The notes under the pieces are model-generated. The model made no database searches. It was given only the letters and a program-made list of their open reading frames with translations, and was not told the DNA's origin. Below are positions 35,601 through 44,400 of a stretch of DNA of 64,000 nucleotides, piece after piece; position 1 is the stretch's first letter, and each line of letters starts with the position of its first letter. Made by a program: the position numbers and the translations under genes. The stretch is from Anaeramoeba ignava (taxonomy: Eukaryota > Metamonada > Anaeramoebidae): contig JAPDFW010000063.1 in the NCBI GenBank assembly GCA_028826165.1, positions 496,001 through 560,000 on the forward strand, given 5' to 3'.

Positions 35601-36719
35601 CCTGATTTTTTAAAAGGAAAATTCATTAAAATTTCGAATCCATATTCTTGAATATTTTGATTATGTGAAAAATTATTCATTGATTTGATAATTGCTTTAA
35701 TTCCTTTATATTTTCCAAATTCTATTTTTGTGTTTCTAATTTATAATTTAATTTATAATTTAATTTATAATTTGATTTTTATTTTTATATTTCAAATACT
35801 TCTGATATTTAAAGGAATATTTGTTAAAGCAAAAAAAGCATTTTCTTGAATATAATTATCAATTGGGAAATTAAGGATTGCCTTAATAATTCGTGAAATC
35901 ACTTGAAATTTCCCAAATTTTGCTTGCTTTTCTAAATTCAAAGTTAAATCGAAAAAGAATTTCAATGTAAAATTTAAATTTATTTGAAAGAATTTGATTT
36001 TGATTAATTTTATTAACCAGGAAATTGAAGAATATCAATCAAAATTAGAAGAGCTGGTACTTGAATCTGTTTGCTTTTAGGGAAATTATTCATTGATCGA
36101 GTAATAATTTGGAATAAATTTAAATGATGGATCTGAGTTTCATTTTCTTTTTATTTGATAAGGAAAAAAAAATAAATTAAGATTTGGATTGTTTTATTCT
36201 TTTTTATTTTTTTATTACCATTTTTTTTCTTTAATAATTTATATAAAGTAAAGAATCCATTTTCTTGAATATTTTGGTTATTTGGAAAGTTTTTCATCCA
36301 TTGAATTGATTCTTCTATTGAAATAATTTCTCTTTGAATTTCTAAATTAAAAATAAGAAATAAGAATAAAAATAAGAATAAAAATAAAAATTCAAATTAC
36401 TTTCTTTTTCAATTTCTTTTTCAATTTCTTTTTCAATTTCTTTTTCTTGAAAATTTCGAAATTCTTGTAAAAAAAATTGAGCTTTTTGTTCTGATTTATA
36501 AATTTGAATTTGAATTTGTTTTTCTTTTAATTCTTTTTCAAGTTTTTGAATTTGTTTTTGTGCTTCAATGAATTGATTTAAAAAATTTTCATTTTCATTT
36601 TGATTTTCATTTTCATTTTCATTTTCATTTTCATTTTCATTTTCAATTTCAATTTCATTTTCATTTTCATTTTCCATTTCAATTTGATTTTCAATTTCAA
36701 TTTGATTTTCTTGATTCAT
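20552..36719 (-). CDS. Giant armadillo-repeat protein, ~70 exons, one repeat per exon
   Basis: Exon 1 (36719-36401) starts MNQENQIEIENQ and forms an acidic coiled coil ending in LEKELKEKQIQIQ. Then follow 68 exons spaced ~200 nt apart and a basic last exon (20697-20552: KRKFISSSIGNHLKKLKKNF... to stop). Repeat exons share KGIETIIKAMNNFPNNENIQ followed by ENGLLSLANISFENE, an armadillo-like two- to three-helix unit. By my count 44 are exactly 132 nt (44 codons); the rest are mostly 105-141 nt. All introns I placed are phase 1, so single exons can be gained or lost in frame. Four exons hold two or three fused repeats, giving 73 in all. If the indels noted below are corrected the protein is about 3,490 residues. 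ARM solenoids are protein-binding scaffolds; the partner is unknown. Indels disturb four exons, and one acceptor lacks AG. Confidence 0.85.
21621..22008 (-). CDS. Two-repeat exon with Gln-Asn linker and +1 indel
   Basis: 388 nt where a phase-1/phase-1 exon needs a multiple of three. It holds one repeat (KGIEIIFDTMEKVE to LDILVNLTTNYE), a long Asn-Gln linker from (AAAATC)n, and a second repeat (LKGIGTIIITMNNF to NISFGNE). The extra base is in an A5 run near 21773. The near-identical exon 22977-22645 is 333 nt and in frame. Confidence 0.75.
22022..22223. repeat. (TTTAATTTGA)n intron microsatellite
   Basis: TTTAATT and TTTGATT pentamer-type repeats fill the intron between two armadillo exons. 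A longer version lies at 22998-23280. Confidence 0.9.
22228..23618 (-). repeat. Tandem duplication of a three-exon block in the armadillo gene
   Basis: Exons 22570-22430, 22356-22228 and 22008-21621 are copied upstream as 23618-23478, 23404-23288 and 22977-22645. The offset is 1,048 bp for the first two and 969 bp for the third. The exon sequences are almost identical; one copy of the middle exon lacks 12 nt (4 codons). The introns carry the expanded TTTAA/TTTGA repeats. Confidence 0.85.
22998..23280. repeat. (TTTAATTTGA)n intron microsatellite, second copy
   Basis: About 280 bp of TTTGATTTAATT repeats in the duplicated intron; longer and more mixed than 22022-22223. Confidence 0.9.
23879..24539 (-). 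CDS. Three-repeat exon with Glu-Asn linkers and +1 indel
   Basis: 661 nt. The first repeat joins the second with no intron (LLFKKENQNEIRKQKG). After a long Asn-Glu/Asn-Gln tract a third repeat follows (INAMNNFPNNENIQKNGLKI). The extra base is at an A5 run near 24218, where NENE changes to KSK and stop. It looks like exons merged by intron loss or by use of intron repeat as coding sequence. Confidence 0.75.
25484..25615 (-). CDS. Armadillo exon whose 3' splice site lacks AG
   Basis: A standard 132-nt repeat (RNLKGIEVIIKSMNNFPNNE). Every neighbour is preceded by AAAAG|AAAAT, but here the G is A (plus-strand 25616 is T, not C), inside a run of about 18 T. Without AG the exon would be skipped in frame, or the base is a sequence error. 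Confidence 0.6.
30119..30422. repeat. (TTTTGA)n intron microsatellite in the armadillo gene
   Basis: About 300 bp of almost pure TTTTGA hexamer in the longest intron of the central exon array; other introns there are about 60-85 nt. Confidence 0.95.
34918..35169 (-). CDS. Fused two-repeat exon, N-terminal part of the armadillo gene
   Basis: 252 nt, exactly 84 codons, encoding MNRFPDNQKIQEYGCDILRI and directly KKKEIKNMNGIETIIKAMNN without an intron. A clear case of intron loss that keeps phase. Confidence 0.75.
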
Positions 36720-37102
36720 TTTAATTGGAATTTCCTATTAAAAAGAAAAAGAAAAAGAAAAAGGAAAAAAAGTGGATAATTTATTATTATTTTGTTTTTT
36801 CCATTAATAAAAATATTAAATTTAATTGAGAATAATAAAATTAATTATAAAATAATAATAGAATAATTTTTATTAATAAGAATAAATATTTTATTGAATT
36901 AATTTTACTTTTAAAAAAAAATAAAAAAAAATAAAAAATAAAAAATGAAAAAATGAAATTGTTTTTTTTTTTGCTTTTTTTTATATAATTAAGAAAAAAA
37001 AACAAAAAAAAAAATAATCAAATAAAAATTTGCTTTTTTCTTTCTTTTCAAAAAGTGGAATGAAAAATTTTTTTAATCAAAATTAATTTTAGTTTTAGTT
37101 TT
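36720..37102. other. Intergenic region, armadillo promoter and Rab 3' flank
   Basis: About 380 bp of poly-A/T-rich sequence. Next to the armadillo start is a minus-strand CTTTTTCTTTTTCTTTTT tract; GTGGAATGAAAA lies near 37057. No reading frame or RNA gene was seen. Confidence 0.4.
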
Positions 37103-39651
37103 TTAACAACAAATAGTATCTTGTTTTTTTTTTGGAGTTAATATAATTTGTTCATTTTTTTCTTCATCAAATTTTAATTCATGATTTTCACATAAAAGTA
37201 AAATAGCTTTAGCTAAATTTAATTTTAATTTAAAAAATAAATTAAAAATTAAGATGAAGAAAATAAAACAAAACAAAACAAAATTTAATTACCTGCTTCA
37301 ATAAATGCTTCTTTAATATTTTCTCCTGTTTTTGCTGAAGTTTCAAAATAAGGACAATTTATTTCATCTGCTAAATTTTTTGCTTCTTCAAATTGAATTT
37401 TTCTTTCAGATATTAAATCATTTTTATTTCCAATTATTCCAATTTTTACAGGATGAATTGGTTCATTTTTTGGACTAATATTTGCATAAATTTCATGATG
37501 ATAATATTGGACTCTTTCAAAAGATTCCTTTTTATTAAATTAAATTAATTAAAAAAATGGAATAAAAATTAATAAAATAAAAAGTGGAATAAAAATTAAT
37601 TTAAAAAAAAATGGAATAAAAATTAATAAAATAAAAAATGGAATAATTAAATTAAATTAAAAAAGTGGAATAAAAAATAAATAAATAAAAAAATGGAATA
37701 AAAATTAAATTAATTAATTACTCTATTTGTTAAATCAAAAACAATAAACGCATAATCTGCACGTCGATAATACATTGGTGCAAGACTTGCAAATCTTTCT
37801 TGTCCAGCTGTATCCCAAAGTTGAAGTTGGATCTTCATAAAAGAATTTTTAAATTCATTTGTTAATTTTATTTATAATTTTATTTATAATTTTATTTATA
37901 ATTTTATTTGTTAATATTATTTATAAATTTATTTATAAATTTATTTATTAATTTATTTGTAATTTTATTTATAATTTTATTTATAATTTTATTTGTAAAT
38001 TTATTTATAATTTTATTTGTAAATTTATTTATAATTTTATTTGTAATTTTATTTATAATTTTATTTATAAATTTATTTATAAATTTATTTGTTAATTTTA
38101 TTTGTAATTTTATTTATAATTTTATTTATAATTTTATTTGTAATTTATTTATAATTTTATTTATAATTTAATTTATAATTTTATTTGTAATTTATTTATT
38201 ATTTTATTTATAATTTTATTTATAATTTTATTTATAATTTTATTTATATTTTATTTATAATTTTATTTATAATTTTATTTGTTAATTAATTTATAATTTT
38301 ATTTGTTAATTTATTTATAAATTTATTTATAATTTTATTTATAATTTTATTTATAATTTTATTTATAATTTATTTATTATTTATTTATAATTTTATTTTT
38401 TATTTTTTTTGTAAATTTATTATTTTATTTATAAATTTATTTGTAAATTTATTTATAATTTATTTATAAATTTTATTTATAATTTTATTTGTAATTTTAT
38501 TTATAATTTTATTTATAATTTTATTTATAATTTTATTTATTATTTTATTTATAATTTTATTTGTAATTTTATTTATTAATTTATTTATAATTTATTTATA
38601 AATTTATTTATAATTTTATTTATAATTTTATTTATAAATTTATTTGTAATTTATTTATTTATTAATTTTATTTATTAATTTATTTATAATTTTATTTATA
38701 ATTTTATTTATAATTCATTTATAAATTTATTTGTAAATTTATTTGTAAATTTATTTATAATTTATTTGTTAATTTATTTATAAATTTGTTTGTAAATTTA
38801 TTTATAATTTAATTTATAATTTAATTTATTGTTTTATTTATTAATTTATTTATAAATTTATTTGTAAATTAATTTATAATTTAATTTATAATTTTATTTA
38901 TTAATTTATTTATAATTTTATTTGTAAATTTATTTATAAATTTATTTATAATTTTATTTATAATTTAATTTATAATTTAATTTATATTTTTATTTATAAT
39001 TTTATTTGTAAATTTATTTATAATTTTATTTGTAAATTTATTTATAATTTTATTTATAATTTAATTTATAATTTTATTTATAATTTTATTTTGTAATTTT
39101 ATTTATAATTTTATTTATAATTTTAATTTTAATTTATTAAATTTTATTTATAATTTATTTGTTAATTAATTTATAATTTTATTTATAATTTAATTTATAA
39201 ATTTATTTGTAATTTTATTTATATTTTATTTATAATTTTATTTATAATTTTATTTATAATTTTATTTATAATTTAATTTATAATTTTATTTATAATTTTA
39301 TTTATAAAATTGTTTGTAAATTCATTTATAATTTTATTTATAATTTATTTTTAAATTTCTAAAATTCTAAAGCTTTAAAATGGATAAAAGTAATAAAATA
39401 CACAAGCAGAACCAAAATTCACATTCTTCATATTAAAACAACCTAAAAATAAAAATAATAAAGAAAAACGTAAATTAAGAAAAAAAATTAAGAAAAAAAA
39501 ATATAAAAAAATATAAACAACCAATCGTTGCTTCTCTAATTTCTGTAAATTTATTCCAAATAAATCTATCAATTATAGAGGTTTTTCCAACTGAAGTTGA
39601 ACCTAACATAATAACTTTAGAAGTTTTATTTTTAGAAAATTTTGGTTCCAT
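37103..39651 (-). CDS. Rab family small GTPase
   Basis: Five exons: 39651-39522, 39442-39402, 37832-37722, 37527-37293 and 37212-37103, giving 208 residues with all phases consistent. Motifs: P-loop GSTSVGKTS, switch I region [35 protein letters not shown] for guanine binding, and [10 protein letters not shown]. The C-terminus is DTICC, a double-cysteine end for geranylgeranyl transfer, so the protein should cycle on membranes. LAPMYYR is typical of Rab5/21/22-type proteins, but I do not assign a subfamily. The small second exon (41 nt) and a 1.57-kb second intron are notable. A DENN-type Rab GEF gene lies 17 kb away. Confidence 0.9.
37550..37715. repeat. Rab intron repeats of TGGAATAAAAATTAA
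   Basis: Five to six copies of [A/G]TGGAATAAAAATTAA in the 194-nt intron 3. The same core occurs before the PH-like relics (about 432 and 2027). Confidence 0.7.
37850..39360. repeat. (TTTATAATTTTA)n array filling Rab intron 2
   Basis: About 1.5 kb of TTTATAATT, TTTGTAAATT and TTTATTAATT units in the intron between 39401 and 37833. Frames through it are repeat artefacts. Confidence 0.95.
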
Positions 39652-39723
39652 TTAAAAAATAAAAATAAAAAATGAAAAAAATTTTTTCCGATTTTTTTTT
39701 TCATTTTTTTTTTCATTAATTAA

Positions 39724-40392
39724 ATGACTTGGAGAAAAAGAGCTTCAATTCAAAACGTTTCAAATCAATCTTTATTAGGACTTAAAGCAGCTTTATTTGA
39801 AGAAGAAAATAAAAAAAAAACAAATCAATCAATTAAAAAAAAAATCAATATTTTTGAAAGAAAAAACAAAGGAATTCAAGAAAGAAATCAAAAAGATCAA
39901 CAAAAAAATGAAAAGGAAGAAAAATCAATTGAAATTTCACAACAAAAATTAAAGGAAAAAACAAACCTTTATAATCAATTTATAAATTCAACTTTAGATA
40001 TTTCTAAATCAAATTTAAAAGAAAAAGAAAATTTTCTTGTTGATTTTGAATTGAAACAAATTCAACAATGGAAATCAATTGGAGATTTTGATTCAACAAA
40101 GAATTTAGTTTCAAAAGATATGAAAAGAGAACAAGAAAGACGTAAATGGGAAGAAGAACAATATCAAGAATTAGAAAATTTTGAGAGAAAATTGAAAAAA
40201 AAAGAAATTCATGAACAATATAAAAAATTTGTTGAACAAATTCATCAAAATACTGAAATGGAAAGGCAAAGAATGAAAGAAATGAAGAGAATTCAAAAAA
40301 TAAAAAGATTGCAAAAAAATTTTAAAAAAGAAAATCAAAAAAGAGTTTTTAAAATTAAGCTTAAAAGGAAATCAAATACAAATCAAAATTAA
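39724..40392 (+). CDS. CCDC174: CCDC174-like nuclear coiled-coil protein
   Basis: Single exon, 222 residues, highly charged. NVSNQSLLGLKAALFEEENK near the N-terminus matches the conserved SLVDLKAELF opening of CCDC174. FLVDFELKQIQQW and LVSKDMKREQERRKWEEEQ match the YLVDF and LLSEDMRKELQRQQWEEE motifs. The human protein is nuclear and linked to exon-junction complex components; the central acidic/GRSRR block of the human protein is shortened here. The start follows TTTTTCATTAATTAA, 72 bp from the divergent Rab start, so the two share a promoter region. Confidence 0.7.
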   Translation: MTWRKRASIQNVSNQSLLGLKAALFEEENKKKTNQSIKKKINIFERKNKGIQERNQKDQQKNEKEEKSIEISQQKLKEKTNLYNQFINSTLDISKSNLKEKENFLVDFELKQIQQWKSIGDFDSTKNLVSKDMKREQERRKWEEEQYQELENFERKLKKKEIHEQYKKFVEQIHQNTEMERQRMKEMKRIQKIKRLQKNFKKENQKRVFKIKLKRKSNTNQN

Positions 40393-40528
40393 AATTAAAA
40401 TCATAATTAAAATTAAAATAAAAATTTAATAAAAAAAGTTGAACAAAAATCAAAAATTAAAATCATAATTAAAATAAATTTAATAAAAAAAGTTGAACAA
40501 AAATTAAAAATTAAAATCATAATTAAAA
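40393..40528. repeat. Tandem repeat between convergent genes
   Basis: About 2.5 copies of a ~54-bp unit containing GTTGAACAAAAA and TTAAAATCATAATTAAAA (landmarks at 40438 and 40492) between the CCDC174-like and HMG-box stops. Confidence 0.7.
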
Positions 40529-41321
40529 TTAATTATTTTGATCAACTTCAAAAATATAACCATCAGATTCAGATTCAGATTTAAAATTAGAATTAGAATT
40601 TGAATTTGAATTTGAATTTGATTTTGATTTTGAATTTGATTTTGATTTTGATTTTGAATTTGATTTTGATTTTGATTTTGATTTTGATTTTGATTTTGAT
40701 TTTGATTTTGAATTTGAATTTGATTTTGATTTTGATTTTGATTTTGATTTTGATTTTGTTTCATCTTTTTTCTCCTTTTTTTCTTCAAAAATATTTTCTT
40801 GTTCATTTTCATTTTCATTTTCAATTTCTTTTTTTCTTTTTATTATTGAAGAAATTAAAGGTTGTTGATTTTTTTGTCTTGCAAGAAGAGAATATTTCTA
40901 AATAAAAAAAAATTTAAAAAAAAAAAGTGGAACAAAAAAATTATTTTTCATTTTTAAAAAAATTTTAAAAGAATTATTTACTTTCTTTTTTGATAGATCA
41001 AGTGATTTCCAAACAAGACTAATTTGTCTTGCAATATCTGTTACTTTGTAATCAGGAAAATTTTTTTTATATTTGGGAAATTTTTTTGAATAATATAAAA
41101 TATAATTTGATACTTTCTTTTTTTTTTTTCCATTAAAAAATGATTTTGGACTATTTTTGAATTTAAAATCTAATTGTTTTGGTTGTGTTTTGAGTTTTTC
41201 AATTGATTTTTGTTGAAGTGTCTAAAAAAAAAAGGTTTTGTTTTTAATTTAATTGTTTTAAAAATTTTATTGAAAAAAAAAATACTAATTTTGTTTTTGA
41301 TTTTTTTTGATTGTTTTCCAT
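40529..41321 (-). CDS. HMG-box protein
   Basis: Three exons (41321-41286, 41221-40982, 40897-40529), all phase 0, 214 residues. Exon 2 and the start of exon 3 encode an HMG box: VSNYILYYSKKFPKYKKNFP, then DYKVTDIARQISLVWKSLDL and KKKKYSLLARQK. This matches the Tyr-x-hydrophobic-Phe...Pro-x-hydrophobic...Trp-K-x-L pattern of the three-helix DNA-bending domain. The tail is a long Lys-Ser then Ser-Asn dipeptide tract from the AAATCA hexamer, ending SESDGYIFEVDQNN. Likely a chromatin or transcription factor. The neighbour to the left is convergent. Confidence 0.8.
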
Positions 41322-41460
41322 TTAAAATAATAAATTATAAATTAAAAAGAAAAAAGAGAGAAAAAAAATGAAAGAGAAAAAAAATGAATTCATTAATTTT
41401 GAAAATAATTTTCCAAATTAAAAAAAAAAAAAAAAAAGAAAAATGAAAGAAAAAAAAAAA

Positions 41461-44400
41461 TTAATCATTATTCTTTAAATTAATAGGAGTTTGATCTTCA
41501 GAGAAAATAAAATCAGGAAAATCATCTTCATTTTGATTTTCATCTTCATTTTCATTTTGATTTTCATTTTGATTTTCATTTTCATTTTCATCTTCATTTT
41601 GATTTTCATCTTCATTTTCATTTTGATTTTCATTTTGATTTTCATTTTGATTTTGATTTTCATTTTGATTTTCATCTTCATCTTCATCTTCATCTTGATT
41701 TTCATTTTCATTTTCATTTTCATTTTCATTTTCATTTTGATTTTGATTTTCATTTTGATTTTCATTTTCATTTTCAATTTCATTTTCATTTTCAATTTCA
41801 TTTTCATTTTCATTTTCATTTTCATTTTCAATTTCATTTTCAATTTCATCATCATCTTCTTGTTTATCAGTAGAATTTTGATCATCTTCATCAGAGCTGT
41901 AAGACTTTGGAAGTTCAGGTAATTTCATTCTTGGTGTTTGATCATCATCAGGGAGAATAGGAAGGGGTTGAAAAGGAGGAATTTGTAAATCTGGAAGGTT
42001 TTGTAAATTTTCTTGATTTTCTTGTTTTTGTAAATTTTCTTGATTTTCTTGTTTTTGTAAATTTTCTTTATTTTCTTGTTTTTGTAAATTTTCTTTATTG
42101 AGTTGATTTGCATTTTGTACTTCAAGTGGTTTTATTTTGGGAATTCTTGGTGCTTTTGTTTTTGGAGGATATTTTTGTGCATTTCGAGATTTTAAAAAAT
42201 TTGGTGGTTTTTGTGGACTTAAGAAAATTTGTTGATTTTGCATGAACATTTTTTGTTTTTCTTTAAAATTTGAAGATATTTGATCAGATGTTGTTTTAGA
42301 TTTTGTCAGATGTTGTTTTAGATTTTGTTAGATTTTGTTTTAAATTTGGATTTTGTTTTGGATTTTGTTTTATATTTGAATTTTGTTTTATATTTGAATT
42401 TTGTTTTAAATTTGGATTTTGTTTTGGATTTTGTTTTATATTTGGATTTTGTTTTGGATTTGGATTTTGTTTTATATTTGGATTTTGATTTGGATTTCTT
42501 GGTTTTCGAAATGGAGGTGGTTTTGATTGTGGTTTTTGAGGTTTTATTCCAGAAAGTTTTGGAGCTGGATTGTTGGGTCTGGATTTAATTGGAGTATTTT
42601 GTTTTTCGTTTTTTAAATCATCTTTTTTTGAGTCATATTTTTCTATTGTTATATGACGTTGTATATTTTTATTTTTTTGAGGCAAATTTTGAGGTTGAGG
42701 TTGAGGTTGATTTTGATTTTCTTGTTGATCTGTTAAATTTTGTTCTTTTGATGTTGATTTCGGTATTTGTGATGGGATAATAGGTTTTTTGAAAGGAGTA
42801 AGTTTTTCTTTTTCTGAAGATTTTTCTGTTTCTGAAGTTTTGTCTGTTTCTGAAATTTGAGAATTTTCTCTTATAATTTCTGATAGATCTCTTTTTGTAT
42901 GAAAAATATCATGACTTGGAGAAGGCGAAACAAATTCTAATTAAAGAGAAATTTAATTTTAATTTTAAATTTCATGTTAAAATAAATTTTTTTGATTTAA
43001 ATTTCAAATTTCATGTTAAAATATTTTTTTTTTAATTTTAAATTTTAAATTTCATGTTAAAATAAATTTTTTGATTTAAAATTTAAATTTGTTTATTCAC
43101 CTGTATTTGCTCTTAATAACCGATTTTTGATAGGTGTTGATTCTATACTTGTTGATTCTTGGAGATTGGAAGATTGAGAAGAAGTAAGTTGTGAAAAATC
43201 AGAACTTATTTTGGGAACATCTAACCCTTTATTATTATTCCTATTACAATTTTGAGTGATTTCTTGTTTTAAATTTTTGACATTTTGCTTAAGCTTTTTC
43301 TTCTCCTTTTTTGAAGAAACAGAAAGTAATTTTGTGATATCAAACTTAGGCCAGATAAAATCAAAGAAGACATAATTGGTTTTAAAAACGTATGCAAAAG
43401 ATTGCAAAGCTTCAAAAGATAATTGATTTTTATCGAAACTAAGAGAAAGTAATTTTGAGGATGGATCAGATAAAATCTTTGCGAATTTCCTTAAGGTTTC
43501 ATCTCCAAGAGAATTCTCGGAAATATCCAAAGAGAGTAGATTGATTGACTTCATTTTGTCGAGGGATTGACTGAGTTTATTGCCAAGAGAATGCTTAAAA
43601 TCGCCTTGAATTCTGAGACATTCCAAATTGGAATTGCTTAAAAGATTGACTAAAGTTTCAGGTTGTAAATTTTTTGTTTTGTTTTTTTCGATGTTTCGAG
43701 AAACGGAGAGTTTCTTGAGGGATTTATTGAGGAAGATTCCGCGCTCAGAATTGCCGAAAAGACTGTTCATTCCTTCAGCAGAGAAGTCGCAGTCATCAAG
43801 AATTAGTTCCTCCAGTGACGATGATTTGGGGAAAGAATGGAATGTTTCGGAAATGAACTCAGCACCTTTTGGACCAAACGCATTTTTTGCGAGTCTGAGG
43901 ATGAATCCTGAATAGTGTTCGTTGACAAGCACCTCATAAATCAGCTGTGCTGCGGATTTGGGGAAGATGTTTGTGCTTGTCAAATCAAGTTCTTTCAAAC
44001 TGTTATTATTTTGGATGAATGAATACAGCGCTGTTTCTTGACCCTGATGCATGGGATTATTGGATAAATCCAGGATTCGCAAGTTATTCAATGAGTTTGA
44101 TTCCTTGATTGCTCGACCAACAATCGAAAAATCAAGCGAACATGACGCGAGATACAATTCTTGTAAAAAATTTTGGTTCAATGATTTGATCCATGATTCA
44201 AATCCTTCTGATCCTTTTTTCTTGAACTGATTGTTTGACAGCGACAAATACTTAATACAATGATCTGTATTTTTTGCAAAGTGTTTGAAAAAATGCAGCA
44301 TTGTTGATGGGTTCATATCGCATCCGTGCAAATCAAGATAGCTCAAACTATGCGAATTCATCTTTTCAACTCCCATTCCGAATCCGTGCTTTAAAACCGA

